DNA of 12,579 bases from Planctomycetaceae bacterium. GTDB lineage: Bacteria > Planctomycetota > Planctomycetia > Pirellulales > Pirellulaceae. Made by a program: the position numbers and the translations under genes. A model generated the notes under the pieces. It was not told where the DNA came from. It saw nothing but the letters and a program-made list of their open reading frames with translations, and searched no databases. The stretch covers positions 1 through 12,579 of the forward strand of contig DTSG01000236.1 in the NCBI GenBank assembly GCA_012965455.1, given 5' to 3'. Shown here piece after piece: positions 1 to 7,361 of this stretch; position 1 is the first letter of the stretch; each line of letters begins with the position of its first letter.

Positions 1-283
1 AGACATCATTGAAGTGAGAATTTTCAGCTAAAAACCCATAGCCTGGATGAATAGCGTCAGCGTTGCCAACTTCGGCGGCACTGATAACGCGGTCGATCTT
101 GAGATAACTTTCGCTGGAGCGAGCGGGACCGACACAATAGGCCTCATCGGCGAGGTCTAAGTAAGCAGCCCCGCGGTCGCCTTCGCTGAAAATGGCGATG
201 GTTTCGATTCCCATTTCCTTACAGGCGCGCATTACTCGTAATGCAATTTCGCCGCGGTTCGCTATTAAGATGCGTTTGTACAT
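1..283 (-). CDS. accC: Biotin carboxylase subunit of acetyl-CoA carboxylase (AccC), N-terminal part
   Basis: Only the first 94 codons are inside the window; the gene runs off at base 1. The ATG at 283-281 opens with MYKRILIANRGEIALRVM, the hallmark start of biotin carboxylases (Rossmann-like N-domain). DAIHPGYGFLAEN follows at about residues 76-88, also diagnostic of the family. AccC carboxylates the biotin carried on AccB using ATP and bicarbonate, in the cytoplasm, as the first half-reaction of malonyl-CoA formation. The ATP-grasp and C-terminal domains lie outside, so their integrity cannot be judged. It is 118 bases downstream of accB on the same strand, the usual accB-accC pairing. No convincing Shine-Dalgarno precedes the ATG. 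Pyruvate or propionyl-CoA carboxylase subunits start similarly, but the accB neighbour makes AccC the best reading. Confidence 0.93.
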   Translation of the reverse strand, partial: MYKRILIANRGEIALRVMRACKEMGIETIAIFSEGDRGAAYLDLADEAYCVGPARSSESYLKIDRVISAAEVGNADAIHPGYGFLAENSHFNDV

Positions 284-401
284 ATAAGTGGAGATCGAAC
301 AATAAGAGATAGATTTATTGAGTACACCTACCAAGTAGGTATGAACTACTAAATTGATTTATGACGGTTGGATTGCCAAATTGCAGACCCCGCGACAAAA
401 A

Positions 402-863
402 TTAGGCGCTGGTGTCAACTTTGAATAACGGCTTGCCAACGTCGACAGGAGTTTGGTCATCAACGAGTACAGCCACGATCTTTCCGCGAATTTCTGCCGC
501 CAATTCATTGAAAACTTTCATAGCCTCGACAATGCAGACCGTCGATTCCGCCGTAACCATATCACCGACTTGGACATACGGTTCCGATTCGGGATTGGGA
601 CGGCAGTAAAAGGTGCCAACCATGGGACTGCTAATTGTCACAATATGGTCAGGGTCCGCTACTTCTTCATTGTCCGCTGCAGCCGTTGGTGCGGCTACTG
701 GAGCTGGCGCAGAGGCAACGACAGGCATGACGCCGCCAGACCTGGACAAGCGAATCTTTTCGCCGTTTTGTTCTAAATCGATCTCGGTTATGTCGTTCTC
801 CTTCATGAACTCTACGTACTGATGGAGACGATCGATATCGAAAACATTGCCGGATTTCGCCAT
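402..863 (-). CDS. accB: Biotin carboxyl carrier protein of acetyl-CoA carboxylase (AccB/BCCP)
   Basis: This 153-residue protein is a normal length for BCCP. The N-terminal part (about 5-42) is the helix/strand segment that contacts AccC. A flexible Ala/Pro-rich linker follows at about 46-66 (ASAPAPVAAPTAAA), and the biotinyl domain covers about 73-150. The biotinylation motif reads EAMKVFNE, with the acceptor Lys at residue 116; Val-Phe replaces the Met-Met of the E. coli EAMKMMNE. The domain closes with VGKPLFKVD. The protein carries CO2 on biotin between AccC and the carboxyltransferase. It lies 118 bases upstream of accC and 199 bases downstream of the M24 peptidase gene. That gap is large enough for its own promoter, but I could not identify a good -35/-10 pair in it. 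In many bacteria efp sits between the peptidase and accB; here it does not. Confidence 0.96.
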   Translation of the reverse strand: MAKSGNVFDIDRLHQYVEFMKENDITEIDLEQNGEKIRLSRSGGVMPVVASAPAPVAAPTAAADNEEVADPDHIVTISSPMVGTFYCRPNPESEPYVQVGDMVTAESTVCIVEAMKVFNELAAEIRGKIVAVLVDDQTPVDVGKPLFKVDTSA

Positions 864-1062
864 GCTACGCTTTCTTTCTTATCTAATGTTTCTGAAACGA
901 ATGCTGGTAATCTTGTATTTTAAGCCCCAACGACGGGCAAAAAACGTAAAAATAGGTGCTCATGTAACAGAATTGAGTAATAAAGTTAGTTTGGTTCCCT
1001 TGTTTATCGGTTTTTTTGACGGTTTGACAAGATCATATTTCCAATCGTGCCAAAAAACTAGC

Positions 1063-2157
1063 TTAGACTTCTAGAATGCATTCTTCGAGTTTCTTAGGTA
1101 GATTCGTCAAAACTTCGTGTCCATTACGGGTAACAAGGACATCATCTTCAATTCTAACACCGCCCCAACCTGGTAAATAAATCCCCGGTTCAACCGTGAC
1201 AACCATACCACGTTGCAGTGGAATGTGCTGATTTTCTGCCAGTCGCGGCGATTCATGAATGTAGGTTCCAATGCCGTGACCAAGGCTGTGTCCAAAATAT
1301 TTCCCATACCCCGCATTGGCGATATGTCCACGTGCAGCGGCATCGATTTTACTCATGATCGCTCCAGGTTTGATTCGTTTGATGGCTCGTTGCTGTGCTT
1401 GCAGCACCGTATTGTAGACTTTGCGATATTTTGCAGTCACTTTGCCAGTGACCATCGTCCGCGTTATATCGCTGAGGTAACAATCGTAGTCGGCACCCCA
1501 GTCGATCAATACAAAATCGGCATCCGCGATAGTTTGGTTTCCAGGAGTCGCATGCGGTAGTGCCGCTTGACTACCCACAGCAACGATTGGATCGAAGCTC
1601 GTGCCGCGGCCGCCGAATTGGCGGATTTGATGTTCGAGATTGAAAGCAATTTCTTTTTCGGTCTGATCTTTAGTGAGTGAACTGGTGATGACCCCAAAAG
1701 CCCTTTGGGCGGCATATACCGCTTTGCGAATCAAGGCAACTTCACTGCGGCTCTTGATTTCCCGAAGTTTTTCGACAATGCTCGAGGTGGTGACGAAATC
1801 GACTTTAGGCATTTTCGTGTGGATCGCTTCTGCTATTGCCAGCGGCAGTGAATCGCCCTCGAGGGCAACATTGCTTACGCCGGATTTGCGAATCAGCTTG
1901 GCACTGACCTTAATCATCGAGTCAGTAGAGCTGCGGATCACCGAATCAATGTCACTGCATTCGTCTGCGATTTCTTGCAAGTAGCGAAAGTCAGAAATGA
2001 TAATGGTGTTTTTAGCGGTGATGAACAAGTAGCTCGAGTCACCTGAAAATCCGGAGAGGTAACTCACGTTGCGTACGTCGGTTACCAAAATTGAATCGAG
2101 GCCCTGCTTTTTCAGCTGTGACCGTAGTTTATTGCGTCGTTGTGCAGCTTGACTCAT
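1063..2157 (-). CDS. M24-family Xaa-Pro aminopeptidase/dipeptidase
   Basis: The 364-residue protein has two domains typical of the family. An N-terminal creatinase/prolidase-like domain spans about 1-130 (VTDVRNVSYLSGFSG is characteristic), and a C-terminal pita-bread metallopeptidase domain spans about 138-358. All five dinuclear metal ligands are present: Asp219 (LIDWGA), Asp230 (LSDITRT), His294 (GHSLGHGIG), Glu323 (VEPGIY) and Glu337 (RIEDDV). The conserved His202 (PHATP) and His301 (HESP) are also present. It should cleave N-terminal residues or dipeptides next to proline in the cytoplasm; the family does not distinguish PepP from PepQ specificity by sequence alone. The start lies 31 bases after panD, so the two are probably co-transcribed. 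A weak AAGGG lies about 10 bases before the ATG. A peptidase of this type upstream of accB-accC is a common bacterial arrangement. Confidence 0.93.
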   Translation of the reverse strand: MSQAAQRRNKLRSQLKKQGLDSILVTDVRNVSYLSGFSGDSSYLFITAKNTIIISDFRYLQEIADECSDIDSVIRSSTDSMIKVSAKLIRKSGVSNVALEGDSLPLAIAEAIHTKMPKVDFVTTSSIVEKLREIKSRSEVALIRKAVYAAQRAFGVITSSLTKDQTEKEIAFNLEHQIRQFGGRGTSFDPIVAVGSQAALPHATPGNQTIADADFVLIDWGADYDCYLSDITRTMVTGKVTAKYRKVYNTVLQAQQRAIKRIKPGAIMSKIDAAARGHIANAGYGKYFGHSLGHGIGTYIHESPRLAENQHIPLQRGMVVTVEPGIYLPGWGGVRIEDDVLVTRNGHEVLTNLPKKLEECILEV

Positions 2158-2188
2158 TTATGGTGCCCTTTGGGGAAAATAACCAATC

Positions 2189-2536
2189 TCAATTTCGTTG
2201 TGCGTTGTGCTCATCGACTTTAATCACAATTGGAATAGGAGTTGGTTCAGATTCACTGAATTGAGCATAACTACAGATGATTACCAGATCCGTTGGCTGC
2301 ATCAGATGAGCAGCTGCTCCATTGATGCAAATCTCCCCAGAATCCGCGGGGGCTTCGATCGCGTACGTCGTCAAACGTGTTCCACGACTAATGTTGTAGA
2401 TATCTACCTGTTCGTAGGGTTGAATATCAGCCAGTTGCAGCAGTGAGGTATCGATCGAAACTGAGCCATCATAATCAAGGTTGGCTTGAGTGACGGTGGC
2501 TCGGTGAATTTTGCTTTTTAAAAAAGTGCGTTTCAT
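2189..2536 (-). CDS. panD: Aspartate 1-decarboxylase proenzyme (PanD)
   Basis: PanD decarboxylates L-aspartate to beta-alanine, the amine half of pantothenate and hence CoA. The 115-residue protein starts MKRTFLKSKIHRATVTQ, aligning with the start of E. coli PanD (MIRTMLQGKLHRVKVTH), so ATG 2536-2534 is preferred over an in-frame ATG 28 codons upstream. Self-processing occurs at the conserved Gly24-Ser25 (DYDGSVSID), where Ser25 becomes the pyruvoyl cofactor. Lys9, His11, RLTTYAI (containing the catalytic Tyr) and the NGAAAHL motif are all present. It is about ten residues shorter than E. coli PanD, entirely at the C-terminus. The start has no obvious Shine-Dalgarno. The gene sits 195 bases after the symporter and 31 bases before the M24 peptidase. 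Confidence 0.95.
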   Translation of the reverse strand: MKRTFLKSKIHRATVTQANLDYDGSVSIDTSLLQLADIQPYEQVDIYNISRGTRLTTYAIEAPADSGEICINGAAAHLMQPTDLVIICSYAQFSESEPTPIPIVIKVDEHNAQRN

Positions 2537-2623
2537 GTTTTGTCGCAGGGATATTCTATTGCCGTGAAGGCCTTTATTTGTACGAGGTGCTTCCCAGGGA
2601 ATATACGGGAAAGACAACACGCG

Positions 2624-2638
2624 GCAGTTATTTACTGC
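2624..2638. promoter_or_regulatory. Small inverted repeat upstream of panD
   Basis: GCAGT-TATTT-ACTGC is a perfect 5-bp inverted repeat with a 5-base spacer, 88 bases upstream of the panD start in the 195-base spacer after the symporter. A second short odd palindrome, TTCCCAGGGAA, lies at 2591-2601. Neither is followed by a T-run, so they do not look like terminators. They could be operator half-sites or chance; no convincing -35/-10 pair was found beside them. Confidence 0.2.
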
Positions 2639-2731
2639 AATGTGAATTGTCTGTCATATCATATTGTAGAGAAGCCGGTTTGTAGAGGTGATGAATCCGC
2701 CAATTGTTGCTATTTTTTACTTAGCCTGAGC

Positions 2732-4951
2732 CTATGCTATGCCTGCCATGACAAACGCTAAGCCAACAATCGCAAAGCAAACGAGCACGGAAATCGTAAA
2801 GCCAACAATATCGGCAGTTGTCGGTTTTTGAATTTCCAGTTCCGAGTTGGGGAATAGTTTGACTCGTTCCGTGTTGCTCGGTTCTGCATAGACTGCTGCG
2901 AGCTTGGCCAGGTCGGCCTCTGGATCTGGATCGACTGGTGTTTTCATCTTTGCATAAAAGCGTTCTAGAGCCTCGGGTGAATTGGATTTACCAGTAATGC
3001 TAGTAATCCAACTCGCTATGATCATCACCAAAATCGGCAGGATTATTTTTGACACGAGTTCCAGCGCGTTGCGAGTGGAATTTGTTTGCGCTGCGAGGTC
3101 GATCCCGAGTGGCAGGAAGAAGGCGAGATTTAGCTTCAAGTTGCCAGACGCTGCGAACTTAGTGCCGGACGGGTAGGCAAGTTTATAGCGAGTGGTGTAA
3201 TCATTGATTTTCGTTATGCCGACGACCTCTGGAGCAATAGAACTGTCGACTGGCTTGACTGATTTAAAGAATATTGCATCTCCCCCCTGTTCCGCAGAGG
3301 TTTCAATACGTGACACGCCAACCTCCAACTCGACGAGTTCTTGGCCGGTACTGGAGGGAACTGCGATCTTAGTAGCACTGATTTGTTGGGGCTTGAGCAA
3401 TTCAAGTTCAGCCTTTTTGATATTGTTTGCTCGGTCGAATTGTGCTGTCCAAGTTGTCATTGCCTTGGTGTACTCTCGCCGTAGCGTTGATTTGGAAACA
3501 ATATCTTGCGAAACAGTACGTGTCATTTCAGTGCGTACCAGTAGTGTCTCGTTGGTTTTAAGGCCAGGAGCGACGATGGGCCCTAGATAGGGAATCATGC
3601 CAAACACTAGGATGCAATAAGCGACGGTGATCCAAGCTGCTCGTGTTGAGGCGCGGCGCCAATACATGCCAATCCAAAACGGAGCGGCAAAGACGAGCGG
3701 GAACCAAAAAGTGATCGTGAGTTGGGCGATCATGTCATAAATTGCTAGTGAGAAAAAGATGGACCCAGCGACTACGATGATTCCTGTAACGCGTGCCACC
3801 CGCAGGCATTCTTTATCTGTGGCGGTGGGTTTGACAAATGGAACATATAGGTTGCGCACGATAAGTCCGGCGCCGACAATCATGTAGGCGTCGACACTAC
3901 TCATCAAAGCGGCAAGCAGGCAGGCGAGCATCAATCCTCGGAAACCGGGACCGAGCAAGTGCATCGAGGCGTAGCCCCAGGTCTGGTCAGGGTTCTGGAT
4001 CAATTGGCCGACATCGGCGTACAGTGTGGCTGCAATTAGCCCCGTGAGTACCCAGCCGAGTGTACAGAATCGCTTGAGAAAGTTACCGACGACGAGTCCG
4101 ATACGGGCATCATTCTCGGATTTAGCGGAACCGCCACCGGTCGCAATAAAATGGGGTTGAACGACGACTCCGATTAAGTTGGACATTACAATGGCCGCTA
4201 AGAAAAAGAGTGAAAATTCGGACGTGCTGTCTCCGATGATTTCAAAAAAGGAATCAGGCAACTGTTCAGCCATAATTTCAAAACCAGATTGTTCACCTGT
4301 TGGATTGAGTGTCGCGTCATTTGTAAGAGCATTGAGGCCCAAAGGTATCAACATGCAGCTCAAGGCAATGATGCAGACTCCTTGGATGAGGTCTGTTAAA
4401 TAAGCCGCTGTTAGACCTCCGATGACACCATAGATTAATACGATAATCCCGATAACGGGAATAAGTATATATTGCAGATCTACGGCTGTACCGAAGACCA
4501 TGACGTCAGAGCCGATCATGGGAGCTGCTGTTTTGGCGATGGCAGAAAAGAACATCGATCCGTAGATCATAAAAAACGTGATGCCGAAAATGGCGTAGGC
4601 CCCACCTAGTGGTTTGGATTCGTAACGCTCAACAAACCAATCTCCTAGAGTGATGTGTCGCATGCGGCGATACCAAACGGCGGTGATCCAATAGAAGGGG
4701 GTAACAAATAGCCAGTACATCGAAACCCACATGCCATTCATTCCATTGGTGTAGGTCGCTTTACCCGAGTTGATCGGGTCTTGGGGGCCTGTGCCCGCTC
4801 CGAAGGCAGCAAATGTTTGCATTAGTTTACCGAACCCGCGACCACCCAAAAAGTAATCTTCCTGCTTCTTGTTTTTACGAGCGCAGTACAGGCCAATGGC
4901 AATGAGGATGAGGAAATAAACAGTAATGACAAGGTAGTCGAGCGCAACCAT
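2732..4951 (-). CDS. Sodium:solute symporter (SSS family) with large extramembrane insert
   Basis: This integral inner-membrane protein of 739 residues belongs to the LeuT-fold SSS family, which couples Na+ entry to solute uptake; the substrate cannot be read from the sequence. The N-terminus (LDYLVITVYFLILIAIGLY) is a typical SSS first helix, followed by EDYFLGGR. The sodium-site helix is recognisable as LAALMSSVDAYM (about 346-357). I count roughly twelve hydrophobic segments up to residue 461, then a soluble stretch (about 462-633), a helix at 634-652, a 60-residue loop and a last helix at 714-737. Ordinary SSS proteins are about 450-600 residues, so the insert explains the excess. Arg432, Arg433 and Arg437 before the preceding helix suggest by the positive-inside rule that the insert is periplasmic. 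The gene starts 47 bases after the comB-like gene, suggesting co-transcription. Pantothenate (PanF is SSS) is conceivable given panD downstream, but there is no direct support. Confidence 0.9.
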   Translation of the reverse strand: MVALDYLVITVYFLILIAIGLYCARKNKKQEDYFLGGRGFGKLMQTFAAFGAGTGPQDPINSGKATYTNGMNGMWVSMYWLFVTPFYWITAVWYRRMRHITLGDWFVERYESKPLGGAYAIFGITFFMIYGSMFFSAIAKTAAPMIGSDVMVFGTAVDLQYILIPVIGIIVLIYGVIGGLTAAYLTDLIQGVCIIALSCMLIPLGLNALTNDATLNPTGEQSGFEIMAEQLPDSFFEIIGDSTSEFSLFFLAAIVMSNLIGVVVQPHFIATGGGSAKSENDARIGLVVGNFLKRFCTLGWVLTGLIAATLYADVGQLIQNPDQTWGYASMHLLGPGFRGLMLACLLAALMSSVDAYMIVGAGLIVRNLYVPFVKPTATDKECLRVARVTGIIVVAGSIFFSLAIYDMIAQLTITFWFPLVFAAPFWIGMYWRRASTRAAWITVAYCILVFGMIPYLGPIVAPGLKTNETLLVRTEMTRTVSQDIVSKSTLRREYTKAMTTWTAQFDRANNIKKAELELLKPQQISATKIAVPSSTGQELVELEVGVSRIETSAEQGGDAIFFKSVKPVDSSIAPEVVGITKINDYTTRYKLAYPSGTKFAASGNLKLNLAFFLPLGIDLAAQTNSTRNALELVSKIILPILVMIIASWITSITGKSNSPEALERFYAKMKTPVDPDPEADLAKLAAVYAEPSNTERVKLFPNSELEIQKPTTADIVGFTISVLVCFAIVGLAFVMAGIA

Positions 4952-4998
4952 AAGTGTTTTCCGGTGTGGAGGCTGTTGTTTTTATCGTGGTGTAAAGC

Positions 4999-5730
4999 TT
5001 AATTCGAGGCAGTAATGATAAGCGATGTTGGGTGTAGTGTAGGGATCATAGATGTCGTGTCGATGTTGGCCGCGAATTGAACGTCGGCGACCTTGTCCAC
5101 TTGCAATAAATTACGTCCACCACGACTCTCCTTCATCTTATCTAATAAAGATGTCGCTGGTACATCGCTAGCGATAATTTCTTCCCAAGCGTTGAGAGCT
5201 AGAGTTGCTTGGTCGTTAACGCCCGCAAGTGGTTGTTCTATGCGAGAATGCACAATGGCACCGGCAAGCAGAACGTCTTCGAGAGTGATTTCACCGTTGG
5301 TGCCGGAGCAGATGATATTGAGCGTTGATTCTTGTGCAGTACTGGACGTGATGGCTGATAGGTTCGAAAACGCGGCAAGTAAAATCTTGTCGGCTCTTGC
5401 ACAGGCGAGCATCGCTTTCGTACCATTGGTGGTAGTAAACGCAATGTCGATGTCTTTAACAACATCGCTTGAATACTCTGTAGGTGAGTTGCCCAAGTCG
5501 AACGTCTCAGGCTTGACACAATCACGTTCACCGCCGAGAAGAACTTGTTGCTGATTGGCTATTTCCGTGGCTTGCTCGATGCTGAGGCAAGGAATGATCG
5601 ACCGTGCACCATTGGCAAGTGCGGTGACAATAGTTGTGGTCGCTCGCAATACGTCAATAATGACGCAACAGGATCCGCCGATGGTACCAGAGTTGATCAA
5701 CTCTGGTAGAAAGAAAACATTCGTTTGCAT
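4999..5730 (-). CDS. comB: ComB-family protein, probable 2-phosphosulfolactate phosphatase
   Basis: The 243-residue protein carries the ComB family signatures in order: VIIDVLRATTTIVTAL (about 23-38), LLGGERDCVKPETFDLGNSP (64-83), FTTTNGTKA (98-106) and CSGTNGEITLEDVLLAGAIV (141-160). ComB in methanogens is a Mg2+-dependent acid phosphatase that converts 2-phosphosulfolactate to sulfolactate in coenzyme M biosynthesis. Homologues are widespread in bacteria that do not make coenzyme M, where the role is uncertain. No comA or comC-like gene is visible here. There is no signal peptide, so it is predicted to be cytoplasmic. It is the first gene of the minus-strand run, 47 bases upstream of the symporter and divergent from menG across a 163-base spacer. 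Family assignment is secure; the physiological substrate is not. Confidence 0.88.
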   Translation of the reverse strand: MQTNVFFLPELINSGTIGGSCCVIIDVLRATTTIVTALANGARSIIPCLSIEQATEIANQQQVLLGGERDCVKPETFDLGNSPTEYSSDVVKDIDIAFTTTNGTKAMLACARADKILLAAFSNLSAITSSTAQESTLNIICSGTNGEITLEDVLLAGAIVHSRIEQPLAGVNDQATLALNAWEEIIASDVPATSLLDKMKESRGGRNLLQVDKVADVQFAANIDTTSMIPTLHPTSLIITASN

Positions 5731-5788
5731 AGAAGCTATTTTATGGTGGAATTTAGTACAGGCTTATATTGGTGATTGGAATTCTAAG

Positions 5789-5802
5789 ATGATGAACATC
5801 AT
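5789..5802. promoter_or_regulatory. Short palindrome in the comB/menG divergent spacer
   Basis: ATGATG-AA-CATCAT is a perfect 6-bp inverted repeat around a 2-base centre, near the middle of the 163-base spacer between the divergent comB-like and menG genes. The size and position would suit a small dimeric regulator site, but a match this short can arise by chance and no promoter elements were confidently located around it. Confidence 0.2.
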
Positions 5803-5841
5803 ACCCAATTTTCCATTAAAGGGTTACGATGAATACCACGA

Positions 5842-5868
5842 TTACGGGTACAAAAACGTACCACGTAA
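5842..5868. promoter_or_regulatory. Bulged 10-bp hairpin just upstream of menG
   Basis: TTACGGGTAC (5842-5851), a 6-base loop AAAAAC, then GTACC-A-CGTAA (5858-5868) can form a 10-bp stem with one bulged A. It ends 25 bases before the menG start codon. Neither strand has a T-run after the stem, so it is not a typical intrinsic terminator. It may be a 5'-leader hairpin of the menaquinone operon or an operator in the divergent promoter region. Function is inferred only from position and symmetry. Confidence 0.35.
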
Positions 5869-5893
5869 AAACACCGCTAGCAGCTATTAGCTT

Positions 5894-6664
5894 ATGACCG
5901 CACGAGACGAAACTGAGCCAGTTGAACTTGACAAGTCCAATCAACGCGTACAGCGAATGTTTGGGCAGATTGCTGCGCGATATGACCGCATGAATCACTT
6001 GTTGTCGATGAACGTCGACCATTATTGGCGGTGGCGTACGGTCCGTAAAGTAGCACCTCAAGGTACCGCTCCCATTCTCGACATCTGCACGGGTACCGGG
6101 GACCTCGCGTTCGCCTATTGCCGCAAATCGGACGCTGCTACAGAACTTGTCGCAGTGGATTTCACACGAGAAATGCTGCAGATTGGCGAACAGAAGAAGA
6201 GTCGTCGTGAATCCTACGATCGAATTAGATTTGTTGAAGCGGATGCCCAACATTTACCATTTGATGATGATATTTTTCAAATTGTGTCCGTTGCATTTGG
6301 ATTGCGCAATATCGCTGATACAGACCGAGGGTTGCAAGAAATGATGCGAGTATGTCAACCGGGAGGGCGAGTTGTGGTACTTGAGTTTTCCCAGCCAAGG
6401 TGGCAGCCGTTTAAGGGGTTTTACGGGTTTTACATGAAATACATTTTGCCGCGCATTGGGCAAATATTGGCTGGAAACGATGAGCAGGCGTACAATTATC
6501 TGCCGGACAGTGTCAGTAAATTTCCCTTTGGTCAAGAACTTGCCGATCGCATGGAAGCCAATGGTCTCGCCGACGCTTGTTACTATTCATTGACCGGTGG
6601 AATTGCTACGCTCTATGTTGCGAGTAAACCTGAAGCCGAAGTGTCCTCTCCATTTAAAGAATAA
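5894..6664 (+). CDS. ubiE: Demethylmenaquinone C-methyltransferase (MenG/UbiE family)
   Basis: This SAM-dependent class I methyltransferase of 256 residues performs the last ring methylation, converting demethylmenaquinone to menaquinone. Family features in order: VQRMFGQIAARYDRMNHLLS (about 19-38), SAM motif I ILDICTGTGDLAF (61-73), acidic VAVDF (87-91), EADAQHLPFDD (115-125), the UbiE-specific VAFGLRNI (133-140), PGGRVVVLEFSQP (156-168), and the C-terminal LPDSVSKFP and LTGGIATLYVASKP. An in-frame TAG lies two codons before the ATG, so the start is fixed unless a rarer codon is used; no Shine-Dalgarno is evident. It leads a tight plus-strand group with the ubiX- and ubiA-like genes. With mqnE nearby and no ubiquinone-specific genes, menaquinone is the likely substrate rather than ubiquinone. 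Confidence 0.93.
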   Translation: MTARDETEPVELDKSNQRVQRMFGQIAARYDRMNHLLSMNVDHYWRWRTVRKVAPQGTAPILDICTGTGDLAFAYCRKSDAATELVAVDFTREMLQIGEQKKSRRESYDRIRFVEADAQHLPFDDDIFQIVSVAFGLRNIADTDRGLQEMMRVCQPGGRVVVLEFSQPRWQPFKGFYGFYMKYILPRIGQILAGNDEQAYNYLPDSVSKFPFGQELADRMEANGLADACYYSLTGGIATLYVASKPEAEVSSPFKE

Positions 6665-6679
6665 GGGTGCGCGATCCGT

Positions 6680-7354
6680 ATGTCATCTCTATCTCATCCA
6701 GTTGTCATTGCTATTTCCGGTGCGAGTGGTGCTGTGTATTCAGTGCGGTTGTTGCAACAGTTGGCACACGCGGGCATCGACGTCGAGTTGACGATCAGTG
6801 ATGCTGGTCGACAAGTCATCAAGCAGGAATTGGAGATAGATGTTGATTTGGAGCAATTGGATCTGTCCGCATTGCTGCAGGTCGAGTGTTTGGCGCTGAC
6901 CCCCATCGAATTGCCTTCGTTGGAGAGCATACGTTATTACCACTACCGCGATTTGATGAGTCCCATGGCGAGTGGTTCTCACCGTACCGAGGCAATGGTT
7001 ATTTGCCCTTGTAGCGGCGCGACGTTGGGAAACATTGCCAACGGTACCAGCAGCAATCTCATTCAACGTGCTGCGGACGTGCATCTCAAGGAACGCCGGC
7101 GGTTATTGTTAGTTACTCGAGAAACACCGTTGTCATTGATCCACATTGAAAATATGCGTCGCGTCACGCAAGCGGGAGCGATTGTATTACCAGCAAGTCC
7201 TGGGTGGTATCAAGGTGTTACAGAGTTAAGCGACTTGGTTGACTTTATGGTTGCGCGAATCTTAGATCAGCTTGGCTGTGAAAATGATCTGATGGGGCGT
7301 TGGGGTGATCAAGCAGTCGATTGTGACGATACGCTGGACTCAGAGGAGAGTTGA
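6680..7354 (+). CDS. ubiX: UbiX-type flavin prenyltransferase
   Basis: UbiX joins dimethylallyl phosphate to FMN, giving prenylated FMN for UbiD-type decarboxylases; in futalosine-pathway organisms a UbiX/UbiD-like pair is assigned to the late decarboxylation step. The 224-residue protein shows the N-terminal flavodoxin-like AISGASGAVYSVRLL (about 11-25), VICPCSGATLGNIANG (107-122), RAADVHLKERRRLLLVTRETP (130-150, containing the conserved Glu of RETP) and PGWY (174-177, with the conserved Tyr). Compared with E. coli UbiX it has about 20 extra residues between 55 and 90, plus an acidic C-terminal tail of about 15 residues. It begins 15 bases after ubiE and ends 7 bases before the prenyltransferase start. 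No ubiD-like gene is visible in this window. Confidence 0.92.
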   Translation: MSSLSHPVVIAISGASGAVYSVRLLQQLAHAGIDVELTISDAGRQVIKQELEIDVDLEQLDLSALLQVECLALTPIELPSLESIRYYHYRDLMSPMASGSHRTEAMVICPCSGATLGNIANGTSSNLIQRAADVHLKERRRLLLVTRETPLSLIHIENMRRVTQAGAIVLPASPGWYQGVTELSDLVDFMVARILDQLGCENDLMGRWGDQAVDCDDTLDSEES

Positions 7355-7361
7355 AATTCTG

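Noticed and set aside
864..1062. Promoter for accB in the 199-base spacer
   Set aside because: A TAAAAT -10-like hexamer is present on the minus strand, but no acceptable -35 at 16-18 bases was found, so I do not call it.
847..1074. 75-codon plus-strand reading frame between accB and the peptidase gene
   Set aside because: It starts inside accB antisense, has no recognisable domain or ribosome-binding site, and ends inside the peptidase gene; probably chance.
1063..1085. CTAG-flanked stem before a T6 run after the peptidase gene
   Set aside because: Only 4 bp can pair and the stem lies within the last codons and stop; too weak to call a terminator.
2537..2620. 28-codon N-terminal extension of panD
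   Set aside because: The shorter start aligns with known PanD N-termini and places the Gly24-Ser25 processing site correctly; the extension shows no family similarity.
2540..2761. Cys-rich 73-codon plus-strand frame in the panD-symporter spacer
   Set aside because: No family resemblance, no ribosome-binding site, and Cys spacing without zinc-finger pattern; it runs into the symporter 3' end in antisense.
5555..5890. 111-codon plus-strand frame spanning the comB start and the divergent spacer
   Set aside because: Mostly antisense to comB, with no domain; composition looks like a shadow frame.
7305..7361. Earlier ATG for the UbiA-family gene
   Set aside because: It overlaps ubiX by 50 bases and adds a charged leader not expected in UbiA proteins; ATG 7362 has a purine-rich site upstream and an amphipathic start typical of the family.
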